Source: Quillaja saponaria
Lineage: Eukaryota > Streptophyta > Magnoliopsida > Fabales > Quillajaceae
DNA length: 64,000 nucleotides
Reading direction: 5' to 3'
NCBI GenBank assembly: GCA_029379385.1
Contig: CM055611.1
Span: 4,340,001-4,404,000, forward strand
Positions 35,841-48,200 of this stretch are shown here, in pieces. The notes beneath the pieces were generated by a model, which searched no databases, was not told the DNA's origin, and saw only the letters and a program-made list of their open reading frames with translations. How positions within the stretch are numbered: the first letter of the stretch is position 1; each line of letters starts with the position of its first letter. Both the position numbers and the translations under genes were made by a program.

Positions 35841-36496
35841 AACATTTCAAATAAGTCATATAATAAATTTACATTCTCAAAGACATTTAATTTTAAATTT
35901 TCTTTCCAAATAAGTCCTAAATTTTATATTGACCATTTTTATGTCATTTTTATCCATATTTTTCATTTTTAGTTTTAAGTTTAAAGTATTAATTAAATAG
36001 ATTAATTTTTCAAAATACACATTATTTAATTTAAAAAATAAATTTTAATATTTATAAATTAATAGAAGAAAATTTTAAAAAAAAATTAATGATATTTTCA
36101 TAATTCTTCAAATATGGTTCTTTGTTAATTTTCTTACACAATAAATTTAATCTTATTTATTTTTAGTTCTAATTAATCATGAAAAATTATAATAATTCAA
36201 GTTGAAATTATTTCTTACAAAAAATATGAAAGGAGATAATGAGAACTTTGTATTATAATTTTTTATTCTTTCATTAATGATTATATAATGAATTTATTTT
36301 TTAATTTTATATTATGTATTTTTTTTTTTAAAAATATTTCACTTAATTAATATTTTAAATTTAAAAATAAAAATAAAAAAAGGGTAAAAGTGCAAAAGGA
36401 AATATTAATACAAAATTTAGGACTTATTTGGAAAGAAAGTTTATAAGTAAGAGTTTTTAGGAATGTAAATTTATTATAGGACTTATTTAGAATGTG
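35841..36496. mobile_element. Inverted-repeat element (MITE-like)
   Basis: The left arm at 35841-35925 (CATTTCAAATAAGTC, ATAATAAATTTACATTC, TTTCTTTCCAAATAAGTCCT) returns in reverse complement at 36410-36496 (AGGACTTATTTGGAAAGAAA, GAATGTAAATTTATTATAGG, ACTTATTTAGAATGT). Arms are about 90 bp around an AT-rich core with no coding. I could not find a target-site duplication, so the superfamily is open. Confidence 0.65.
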
Positions 36497-37390
36497 AAAG
36501 GAAAAATATAAATTATTCGTAGTTTACCAAATTTAATACTTGTTACATGCACATGCCAAGTAATTTTTAAAAAATATAAGTTGATAATTTTAAGTTTTTA
36601 AGTTTTAGATTAAAGATGAGTTAGTGTGCGAATAAGAATTAAGTCAGTATAGTTATTAAGTAGTAAATTTTTTAAATTTCTAATTAATTTAAATTGATAA
36701 TAAATTTTAATTTATATGAGTGGGTAGTTATTAAGAGAGAAAAATTAAAGTATATATTTATTTATTTAATTTAAATTAATTAATCTTTATTTAGATTAAA
36801 ATAGGAGACAACTATTCCTTCAAACAATTTATTGTAGCCAAAAATTTAACACTTCAAATTGATCATCAATAACAAATAGCTAACCAAATTTCTAAACCGT
36901 GGCTTTAGCAACCATTAATTTGCGAATACGTCACTAAACCCTTTAACTACCAATTTAAAAACTTGTTTTGGTGATGACTAAAAATTATTTTTCTTGTAGT
37001 AATAAGAAAATGACCATATCACATTTTGTCCTAATAATTTTACTATTCTTTAAATGAGCACTGTATTTTTTTAAAATTTCAATTGGATCACTATACTTTT
37101 ATAATAATTTCAATTGAGTCTCATGCATACACCATTCATCAAAAATTTATATAATTTTATCCAAATTTATTGTATTTTAGTGGGGAGTTTTTGTTCGTAA
37201 ATAGTAAAATCATCATACTCTTGTGTTATTTGGTTGTCATGATCTTACTTTAAACAATTTTCATTATAAATATTTAGAGACATTCTCATGACATCCTTGT
37301 CAAATCCAAACTTAAGATTTTACAGACAACTAATGATATTTCAGGCACAAAGTTATTATTGTTTCAAAGAAGACCCATTGGATTTCTGAG
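36497..37390. other. AT-rich stretch, no gene recognised
   Basis: Very AT-rich sequence. Nothing with protein or RNA-gene features seen. Confidence 0.4.
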
Positions 37391-37394
37391 CTAC

Positions 37395-37640
37395 AACCAA
37401 CAACTAGTTGGTTAAGCAGTCAATATGCATGGTATTCAAGAAGTGCTCCCTCTATGAGGTTGAGAGTTCGAGTCTTGTTGATATCCCTTGTTCTAGGTAA
37501 ATCTACATTCCCCGTGCATGGTCACAGCCTCGACATAAGAGTAGTGAGGGTTCTTCTAGATATAGGATGATAAGGATGTAGATGAAATATTCTTTTTCAG
37601 ATGTAGAATAATAGTGATGCAGATACAATATTCTCTGTCT
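37395..37640 (+). mobile_element. SINE-like sequence with polymerase III box motifs
   Basis: A TAGTTGGTTAAGCAGT string (A-box-like) near 37408 is followed about 50 bp later by GAGAGTTCGAGTCTTG (B-box-like, 37461-37476). This is the arrangement of a tRNA-derived SINE head. The body continues through about 37640 with CTCTGTCTAAAT-type sequence. No full tRNA cloverleaf can be drawn, so I do not call a tRNA gene. Confidence 0.4.
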
Positions 37641-37649
37641 AAATATTTG

Positions 37650-40067
37650 AGGTATCTTATTTGCCTTCTTATTTTTTAAAAAAAATTATAAGTTACACAA
37701 TAAGAGATAACTCTCTTATTTCTCATAAACTCTTCATCTTTGATAAAGATAAAATTCAATTCAAATTTTTAGTGTATAATACTAAAGAATTTACTAATCA
37801 AACCAATTGATACCTCATTTCGGATACTTTGATATACCATCTAATTAAAAGTACTAATGCAACTCAAATCCAAAAATTAAGTAAAACGAATCGAGCACTT
37901 CCCAATGAAACCATCACGAGGGCAATCAAATTCCTTATGGTCTTACTACTCAATCACTTTCTGCATAAGGAAAAGCAAACAAATAAAAGGCCCAAAAGGA
38001 AGATAAAGAAAATGAAAAAGAAAAATCCCCAAAACATGGATGGAGAGAGTTGTGGCCACTTCTAATAATTGTAAGTTTTTATCATTACACACCACCACAA
38101 GGTTGGTCAAATACAGGATTTAATGAAGTGGGTCCCATATACCATATATATAATTACGTTGATATGATGTGATATCCTCCACCATTTCCACCATTCCTTT
38201 GATTGTAGATCAAGACGACAAAACTTTTATTTGGTCAAGTCCAATTACTAACAACTTGTCATGCCATGCCATATGTCTCTCATATGATCAAAGTGGCATG
38301 CATAGATGCTGTGGAGGACAACACATCCTTACTTATAATTAATTTATTAATTATTGCCTCATTGCAATTTCGATATCATGACAGTTAATATAATATTTAT
38401 GTAACAAGAAAATACTAATCAACAAAATTACTTGTATTGATTTTTTTTTAAATTAAAAATAAAAAACAGGTATCAACAACTTAAAATAAATTCTTTATAA
38501 TATTTGTATTTATTTTGCTTACACCATTTGCTCGATCAAATAAATTAAATATAATCAAGAGATTGATTATTTTAATTTAAGTATTAATTTTTGTAAATTT
38601 AAGAAAAGATTGATTATAATCACAATCAAAATATTAAAAATTTTATTCTCGTTATCCTTAATTCCTAAATAAGAGAATTGTTAATCTTCTTTTAGGATAA
38701 AAGTAACTTTAGACCTCTAGAGTTATTTGGAACTCTAGAGGATCTAAATCTTATTTGACTAACATTAAATAAAAATACAAATATGATAGTATGTATATAA
38801 TGAAATACAATTGATAATAATATGTTTTATATTGAAAGCAAATATAAAAGGACAATTAAATGTACTCTCAAAAAATATTTGTAATTTTTAAAGTCATACA
38901 AAATCTCGAAAAAAAAATTTTAAAATGTCCCCCAAAAAATGTAAAAGGAAAATAAATTTAAATGAATCACAATACATTCCATCATACATAATTTAGACCG
39001 AATAACCACCAATGATATAAATTTTGATAGCAAGAACATTTGCAGTGGTCTTTGAACCAAACAAAAAATTATTGATTATTTGCCAAATTTTTTTATTTCG
39101 CGATCAAGTTACAAATGGAGATGCCTTATTAACTAGCAGGCCAACGCCTTGAGATTATTTCACCTAAAAATAAAACTATTAAGTAAAATTCTAAAAATCA
39201 GTTAATCTCTTATAATAAACATATAATTTTGTTGTAGACCCAAAGAAAACTATAGAACTTCTATTTACATTACATACACAAATTTTGCTTGTCATCTTTT
39301 GGTTATCTTAAATCGAAAGTCCCTATCTATGATGTTGAATAATTTATAATTGATGGTTTCTTAGACACATAATACATCATTTTTGAATCCATTCATGTAT
39401 AACATTTCCATGTTATTTATTTATTATAACCTAAGAATTTTAAAATTCCCAATCGCATTTATAATTATGGACTTCGTTGCTTTGTATTTTGTTCACAACT
39501 ATTTTTGGTCAATCCGTATGGGGATGGGAAAATGAGAATAAACTCCTAGAAACACTCACAAGGCTATAAAATCTACTTAGACAACAAAACAAAAAAAAAA
39601 ACAAAAAAAAACAAAAAAAAAAAAAAAAAAAAGAAGAAGAAGAAGAAGAAGGATTGAGATTCAAAATATAAATCTTTGTGATTGAAAGGTAACTAATAGT
39701 TCAATTGATAAAATATTTTGATCGTTCTAAATTTATAAAATTTAGTCTTGACTTTAATAAAAGTGAAAAATTTATGAAAAGAGAGATTTACCTATTATTA
39801 TGAATCTCATAAATCCAAAATGCCCAAAAACAATTTTTATCGTGATTAATTTACAAAGTGATCTTTTCCCTACGACCTATTCTTTTTGACCCACATGATC
39901 TATTCTCCCTTTCGTTCTCAAATTATAAAAGAAAAATAGATAGAAGAGTATAGTTTTTTAATGAATAAATCTAGGTAAATGATACATGCATGTAATTGAC
40001 TTTCAAGTAAGAATTTATAAATGAAAAATATGAGTCCCATATGAAGTCCAGTTTTATTAGTCTAAAT
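37650..40067. other. Intergenic stretch with A-rich microsatellite, no gene
   Basis: AT-rich. At 39584-39651 an A-rich run with periodic C passes into about seven GAA units. The 78-codon frame at 37829-38065 is lysine/asparagine-rich, has no recognisable domain and is not supported. Confidence 0.45.
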
Positions 40068-40380
40068 GCAGCATTAAAATTCAAATTTTACTTGTATATT
40101 CATCTGTTACAAAATGTTGCAGCACAGTTTTTCTTCTGAGAACGTGCTAATAGCAAAAGGTGTACTATATATCAGTTTGCGTACTCTGTACAGAAACAAG
40201 TAAACCAGCCATGTATCGGACAACTTTGATGCCTTTTCTGAAAGAAAGTTCCGAGCCCAGTAATAACTTGTGCTTCAATTTTTCCTATGTGCTAATCGCC
40301 ACAGCCTATTCCAACGGCATGGAAAAAGTAAATATGAGAAAGCAGATATATGGAAGTGTGTGCATGTGAGGGAGGGAGGG
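40068..40380 (+). repeat. 310-bp repeat, inverted partner of 56138-56450
   Basis: The reverse complement of 56138-56450 matches this block with only about four differences by eye. Landmarks are GCATTAAAATTCAAATTTT at the left and TGTGAGGGAGGGAGGG at the right. Both copies contain an open frame including LCTETSKPAMYRTTLMPF, but the two 5' ends differ and no family is recognised. The pair brackets the SFH gene. Confidence 0.85.
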
Positions 40381-41465
40381 AGAGAGAAATAGATAGGCTG
40401 ATCTTGTAATAGATTACTGTAGACAAAAATCACCTAGAAAGACAATCTCTTTGAATCAGCTGGGTGAGCTTGGATCTGGTACTGATTTCCTTGTTGGAAG
40501 ACATCAAGCACTATAGACTACCAACTTCAGCAAACCAATATCGAGAACAAGGAATTCATCTTCCTGAGTCGTAAGATTTACAACTTCTCATCCAACACGA
40601 GTTTGTCTCCTGCTATATTGAAAAGCTTCCATTATTAGTTATGTTAAAATTGCTAATGACAGTTGAAGTCGGGTTTACTAATATAAAGTATGAGTTTAAG
40701 CAATAGTATCTTAGACAATGCCAAAGGTGGTGTCACTTGTTTATGATAATATATGGAAATATCATAAAATCAACGAGCCGTGCATAAAAAAGAAACCCTG
40801 CTTTCTAGAAATTATATACATTGTCAAAATAAGATGCTGCTTAGTTTACTTGCATAATAAAAGAAATATTTGATAGAAGATATGTTTATTCCCACCAATA
40901 GATCAAGTAAATGTGCACGATTTTTCAATGTCCTCTGGAATGTAATAAGAATGGTGAAAGTAATAACCATCAACTACACAGAACCAGTATATCTACTATA
41001 TAATATAATTTTTGCAAATTTCACCCCTTTGAGACCCTTACATGGTTATATCATGTAGGATTAACAAGAAACATGACAAAAGCTCAAACATTGGACAAAT
41101 TTGAACATCAACTTTACATGGAACATGCTAAAGGAAAACATGCACTTGACCCTTGATAAACCTACCAACAATTTGATTTTTTTAAAAATGGATCAGAATT
41201 GCTTAGTATTTCTGACCTATTAGATTGCAAAGAAACACATAGGAACCTGAATAGCCTAGTACGCCTATTAAATAGTTTACAAAATGTCTCTACTAGTGAG
41301 AAGGCACTTGTGGTGTTTCTTTCTTAGTTTCTTTTTTTTTTTTTTTTTTTTTTTTTTTTCTAAACAAAATAATTCTTGAAGTTTTGAATTAAATAATTGA
41401 TGATAATAATGAAATCACATGTTCAAAAAGTAGTAACCTTGACTTTCCATGGGCACCCTCTATCA
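40381..41465. other. Intergenic stretch, no gene recognised
   Basis: Contains a T run at 41332-41359. No supported coding or RNA feature. It may hold far-downstream sequence of the SFH transcript. Confidence 0.35.
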
Positions 41466-41469
41466 TTCT

Positions 41470-41960
41470 CCTTTCAGTTGATGACATTCCTAATATTCTT
41501 AATGACTGATAAGCATCCTGGCTATGATGCAGAAATAATACATTGTGGGTGAAGGGTAAGGATATGCCAATATGTGCAAAACCCCAAATTTGTGCTTGTA
41601 GTTTGTGGGGTTGTCGTGTGATGTGTGCTAGGCTGATCTGGGCTATACAAGGGATTTTAGGGAGACCCAATTAACACAGGTCCTTTTGGGGTCAAGAGCA
41701 CATGGTTTATAACCCATTCCCCAATTTGAGACAATAATATCAGAACCAACCTTGTACTCACCAATGCAAGCTCGAAAGAATTCAAACTCGAGTTCTACTA
41801 TGCGGGCCTTGACAAGAATGTCAAGGATTTATGTATGGGAGATTGTGACACCAGGTCACAATTATGCCTATGATATGTTAAGATTGTTGTGCGAAGCCCC
41901 ATTTACAACTGGTTTTTTTTATGTCAGTGCGACATGAAGAGTTGTGACATTTTGCAAATT
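41470..41960 (+). mobile_element. Possible LTR-retroelement fragment
   Basis: The stretch is richer in GC than its surroundings. It has ATATCAGAACCAA near 41737, like a worn initiator tRNA-Met primer site, after a segment ending in a run that could be an LTR end (GAGACAATA). ATTGTGACACC near 41843 could be the start of another LTR-like segment. There is no second copy in the window to define LTR borders, so this is tentative. Confidence 0.3.
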
Positions 41961-42222
41961 CAATATTTTAATTGTTTTACATTTTTTACTATTTTATTTT
42001 TAAAAAAAATAAAAAAATTAGAGATAGTAAAATATAGGGACCCTTGTTGGAGGAAATAATTCTAGGAGTCTAGAACAAGCAAGTAGCACATTTTATATTC
42101 TTTAGCGTGGTCAAGAACAAGAAGTCGTCAGCCATCCATGTTTCACTTTTGCTGTTCTTTCTAGCTTTTTTATATCTAACAATAATTTTTTATTAAGGGA
42201 CAAAAGAAGTACAGAGAGGAAG

Positions 42223-45200
42223 TCAGCAGAAACTTACATCAAAGTTACTCTGCTTTAAACTTTCAAGTGATTCAGCAAGCTGGATTTGTTTTGAAGTAGT
42301 TGCAAACAATGCCTACAAAAATAATCAACAAATTGTAATCAGCACAATAAAGTGAATTATTTACATACTTCTGGTCTGCCAGTAAATTTTGAGAGAACAC
42401 AGTTATTACCTTCTTTGTTTTCTGTAAGTCATATTCTATTGATTTAATACGAATCAATGATTCCTGAAGCATATACTCTTTCTCCGGAGGAATTTTTGTA
42501 GGTTTTTTTGTCAGCTCAGTTACTGATGCTTCTAAGTGCTGCAGCCTCTGCCAAATTGGGTTATTTTCTATTTCCTGCACGATGACCTGTTTCTGAGATT
42601 CTGATTCAACAACCTGGAGTTTGCAGTGGTTTCCTAACTCTTTCTCTGCACTCTGCACCGCAAAAAATCTCCCCAAACCCGGAAAAAATAAATACATACA
42701 AGCTATTGCTTTAAGTATGACGTGAACCACCAGATTTGTTACATAGGGGATAAACTTCTTCAACGGACTTCTTGGGTTAATGTTGGTTGAATCACCTGTC
42801 ACAAGACCAAGTTAAGAACAAATGGAAGCATGGTTGTAGAAGCATACACAATAAGTATGAGATCAAATTGGGAAAAAATGATAGGGAAGAAAAGGAAAGA
42901 TACTTTGGCAGTATTTAAGAGAAACCAAAGTGACCAGTAATGCCCAACATACTAACTAGAATCATAGGTACCACAATGGGAAGCTAACTTCGATCTTCTA
43001 ATAAAATTGATTTTAAATGAAAATCCATCATAGGTCTTTCAAGTAAAAATTAAATAAAACTCTTGCTCATCTAGTGGACCAAAACTTTTCATAGTCCAGA
43101 AGTGTGCTATATTACTGTACGAATATTAAGAAGATGCATGAAACATCTTATGTCATATGACACACACACATTGTTAGTTAACCTTCATTAACTTTGAAAG
43201 CCATAATTATTATTAATTTTCTACGAGAGAAACCACACTGAAGAATGAGCCAACTGCCCATAGGCCCTATCCTACTTCTGGATAAGACTCTCAAGCAAAT
43301 TTATGTAAGAAATTTCCAGTTGACACTAAGTATATACAATAATCCTGCAATGAATTTTACTTTTTCCTAGTTAACATAAACTTACATGAACAGGACCGGG
43401 CCGAAGTTATCAGAAATTTAGGAAATCCAGGGCCAAGGCCAAAAAACTCACTTTAGCTGAGCTTGGATTAAATGCTATAGGTTTTCCAACAAACAGTGAC
43501 TGATTCAAGTATTACCTTCAATAGTCATTTATGTAAAAGAATAAGCTTTCTTTTCTTTCCCTCTTTGTACTTTATTCTTAAGCAATAGCTGTCCAAGTTC
43601 AGCATGTAAGCAAAATATTTATTTATGCTGTACTTTTTAAGTTATTTTAAATTGAGTAGAGAAAATATCACCATGCATTTCAATCGGGACCATCATCTGA
43701 TGTATACCAATAATTGCGAGTTATATTCAGTTGATTTAAGAAACTACTGCCGTGCATGTCAATCAGGAAGGACCATCATCCCAGTAACTGTGAGTAATTC
43801 TCAGTTGACCTAAGAAACTACCACCATGCATATCAATCACAATTAATCATATGATGAATACCACTAAAATCAACAGACAGTAATCCTTAACCAGTAAAGG
43901 AGGTAACTAGTGAACACTGAACACCTACTTGTCGAAACAATATCTTCCACTCTTCTAGCAGCAGTTACTGGCTCAACTTGGCTGCAGCTAGTTGCAGGGT
44001 CTATTATCCTTTCCTGAGATATAAATGAGTACAAAACCATGCTTATCAGAATATCAATTACACTTACACATGGTAGTCTAAAAGATTAACTAATTGTAAG
44101 ATCAATCAGGTAGGTAAGGCCACATATCTGATCATGGACATTTCAGTTCTAATATATTCAACTCAAACTGAAATAACTTCCACTCAAGTTTCCAACGTCC
44201 AACTATCCTTGAACTTTTATAGTTATGGTTTAATTCTATCTCAAATTTTTATGCCATGACTATGAAATTAAAAGGACGTGAGTAGGAAAAATGTGCAAGA
44301 TGAAAAGGAGACAGTATCGTTAGACGAGGAAAACTGAACAAGTACTTTCTTTCAAATGTACTGACTAATTTCATGTCTTTATTAGCTATACCTTCTTTGG
44401 CAGAGGAGAGATACATTAAGTATTATTTGGTTTCTCAGGGTGAAATTCAGTAAAGCACTCATTATTAATGTATTTAATAAAAATGCTGCCCAACCACCAG
44501 AATCCTTGCCTGTACATACTATGGTCATTGAGTCAAGTGTTCCTTCAGCTCTTCCAATTCATCCTTACTGTAATTTTCCCATTGCCAGAGTAGTTGTATC
44601 ACTTGAATAGGTTCATCCCACCTCTTTATTTTGTTTCTTATACTAGTCTTTTTGAGTCATAACTTTCTTTTCTATAAACTGTTGCTACTAATTCTGTTCT
44701 TAACACTGTTTCAGAAGTGGTACCTCAACCTGATATAAGGTCAGCTGATGATATTCAAAAACTTATGGTACCTTGACACTTAATCTCCCATTGCCAAACT
44801 TACCTTTTTGTAGTTACTCATCTCTTGCAGCATCCTTTTAATCAGTTAGCTGATTCAAAAGATTATTCTCTCTGATAATCAAAAGCTTATATGAAATAAG
44901 CACCCTAGGTTTGTTTCTATAAGGAAGTCTAGAATTGTATGTCAGTTGTAGATGTCATTGTACAGACTACAAATGATGGAGAACGAAGTTATAGCCATTT
45001 TGGTGTTAATTGTGATTGGTGATTATAATTTCATTGTACATTATTTAAAAATTTCAGGATAATATTATTGTTAAAGTAGGGGTAATTGGGAATTAAAATT
45101 ATGGTATAATATGGGTAGTCTATTGCTTAAGGATTAAGTTAGGGATGACATTTTTAGGGTATTGGGGGTTGTGTATACTATGCAGCTGGCACTTAATTTT

Positions 45201-48200
45201 GAATTCTTGATTATTGAGGAATGGAGTAGACAAGATGCAAAGGAACAAAGACCTTGAATTTACAACAAAAGTAACAAAAAGGTAAAGGATAGCAGAGATG
45301 CAAAAGAAAACCAGATTACATAAACCTCACTTTTTCACTAAAAGGAAATAGTTGAATGAAGCCTGATGCACTGGAGCTGGCTTCTGATACAGATTCTGCA
45401 TGAGATATTCCACTGCTCATCACCTGTGAAGAAAGGAAAAAAGAGCACAGTTAACAAGACTTTTTTTTTCTTTTCTTGTGATAAGTTAATCTTTTTACGA
45501 TGAAATTTGGAATTGGTCATACTAAAGGACAATATGAAATTTTAATATGTCACCTCAGAGGAATGGAACTTGACATCTAAGTCATCACCATCTGAAGCAC
45601 TTTTAGTTTTACAAGGGTACATTGCTTCTCTGGAGTGTACCAGCTGCAAAATAAAAGTCAGATGAGTAAAAATTGAAGTTTCGGAAAACACTTTAAGTTA
45701 CAAATATCAAGGTATTTGTTTGAAGTATTAATGAAGGTGTCATATCATACTTTCATTATATTTGGATTTTGCCAGGGTCCTTTGTCAGATCTAAGACACC
45801 CTCCTTCGTTTGGGCATGAACAACTTCCACCCAGGAAATCCGGAAGCTGGCTGTTCCAGAAAAGAAACACTCAAATAAGGCTTGTGACAATAGCCACAAT
45901 TAATTAGCTCAAACAGTAAAAAAGCAACCCCAACCTCGAGTCTATCAATTCTAACAATCTATTCTGGAATTTGTTGCCTAAAACCTGTAGAATTAGCAAA
46001 AAATCACTTTTGTTAACTTTGTTTCCAGAAGTCGAAGAACACAATATCAAAAGAAAACTTATTTACATGTATCTTTGCTGTGGTTCTTGGATCTAGAAAG
46101 CCTTTGGCTGTGTTCCAAATCAGCCTAAAGCCACTACCAGCATTAACGATGAACATCTGATGCAATGTCTGCAGAGAATGAGCCCATATCAGAAGTGGTT
46201 TATAAATATATACCAAAATGACCTAGAACATATTCAAATGAACTTTGAAATAAGAAGTTTTTAAGATCTTCAATTTCGCTATATTTAAGACATCAACAGC
46301 AATGTAATCTTAATATTCACCTTTAATTTCTCTTTCGATTTCATTTCTTTTTGTCTCTTTTGCTTTATCTTTTAATTACCATACAAAAATCTCATCATCT
46401 TATTTCTAAAACAAGAAACCAGCGGAAGATCTTATAATCAATTGTTAAGGCTGAATCACCAGTTTTGGAGCTCAACATGAGAAAAAAAAAAAAAAAGTGT
46501 AGGGACTCATGATCCAGGAATTTGGTTCTTTGACACAAGTGAATCTGTAACTACGCTTTATACTCAAAGAATTCATTCTATGAACTCATTTTTAATTCAT
46601 AGGAGTAGTTGAATCACCTCAGGATAGTTATCACCATCAATTTTCTGCATGCGCATAACAATATCATTTGCAACCTTGCTGAAGCTCATCCAGCTCTGCA
46701 AAAAAGTATACAAGTAATGAGAAGCTTTCACATGTGAACCTAGTTGTTCAAATCTGAAACAGATACTATGTTAAACTTAGACATTACCACCCCATGCACA
46801 TCCAGTATCGTTGTTGTGGAACCTATGTGCCTCTTGGCTGCAATTGAACATGCTGGGAATTTCTCATTGAAAGCCTTCTCAAATTCCTGAATGTGGTATT
46901 TTATAAAACGGTCCACCGTGGTGACATTCATCAACTTGCTAGGTTCAACTTTGCCAAGCCTTTCAATATAAACTGGTCGCCCCCCCTTGTCTACACCATG
47001 ATAACCACGAGGATAATAACGCTGAACCTCCTCATACTCATCATATATGAAATCCTAGATAAATTGTAATACAGTTCTTTAGAAAAGTACATATTGGAGC
47101 AATCAACTCCTAAAAGAGCAGGCAGTATGAAATAAGTAATTATAAAAACAGCAGTTGACTGGAATTTCCTCAGACTAGAATGCATGCTTCTGGAGTCTAT
47201 TAAATCATGATCTCAGCTTCTAGTGGAAAACGCCAAAGCCACTGGCCCGGTAAAGCAATGTTTTTGGACACCAATTTAATAATCACTAAACCACCTTCTG
47301 ACTTACGCTTACAACAAAGATCCCAGTTAACCAAGTGATCTCTCACAATAAATGACATCAAATGTCTATGGAAATGTGTTTTCTTTGTGGTCATTTGGAG
47401 AATTTGTTTGGAGTGTAATGCGAGAATTTTCCATGAGTGTCAACTACAAAGACATCTTATATGGGATAAGATTGTTTTTCAAGCTTCTCTTTGGTGTATT
47501 TCCTCAGGAGCCTTTCAGGGTATTTCTCTTGTAGATATACGTGATTCGAGAGCTTTCATGTTTAAGCTTACACTTGTCCTTGTATTTTTTTTTAATCTTT
47601 CCATCAAGGACTTAGTGTGCTCCTTTTTGTACTTCTTTCTTTCTCAATAAAATCTTCTTTTCTTATCAATCATGATCTCAACTGAGACTGTTGAGTCCCC
47701 AAGCATCAGATAGTTAGTCCACTTATTATTTATTTATTTGTGTGTTTGTTAGTTTGCCTTGATAAATAACAATGTCATCAGAGAGCACCACTAGAAATTT
47801 TTATTGATATACATATAGAAAAGATATACTATTGATATATTGTACCTGTAAAATAGAATCTACTCCATACTCTTTCCTCCATATAAGCATATCTCCCCAC
47901 ATATGTACAGTTTTATCAATATCAAACTTCCTGGCCTTCAGGAATCTGTGGCAATAAAATCCACGTGTATGTAGATTAGTTAAAGAATGCAAGCCTCGAG
48001 AAATAATTCTAAGAAGCACTTTCTAATTTTTAATTTGAATTTTGTTAATTTATCAAAAAACAATTGTTGCACATCAACTCCAGAAAATATTTGTCTTTAT
48101 TTGGCGGTGAAAAATGTAAAACCACTATCTCACTTCACATTTCTTAAATTGTGTACCATTTGCTAAAAGTGAAATTAGAATAGGCCAGAAGGAGAACATA

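Noticed and set aside
40160..40369. 69-codon frame shared with 56151-56405
   Set aside because: Inside a nearly identical repeat, so similarity is not evidence of selection; the starts differ and no family is known.
41389..41670. 93-codon minus-strand frame
   Set aside because: Lies in a likely retroelement fragment and has no recognisable motif.
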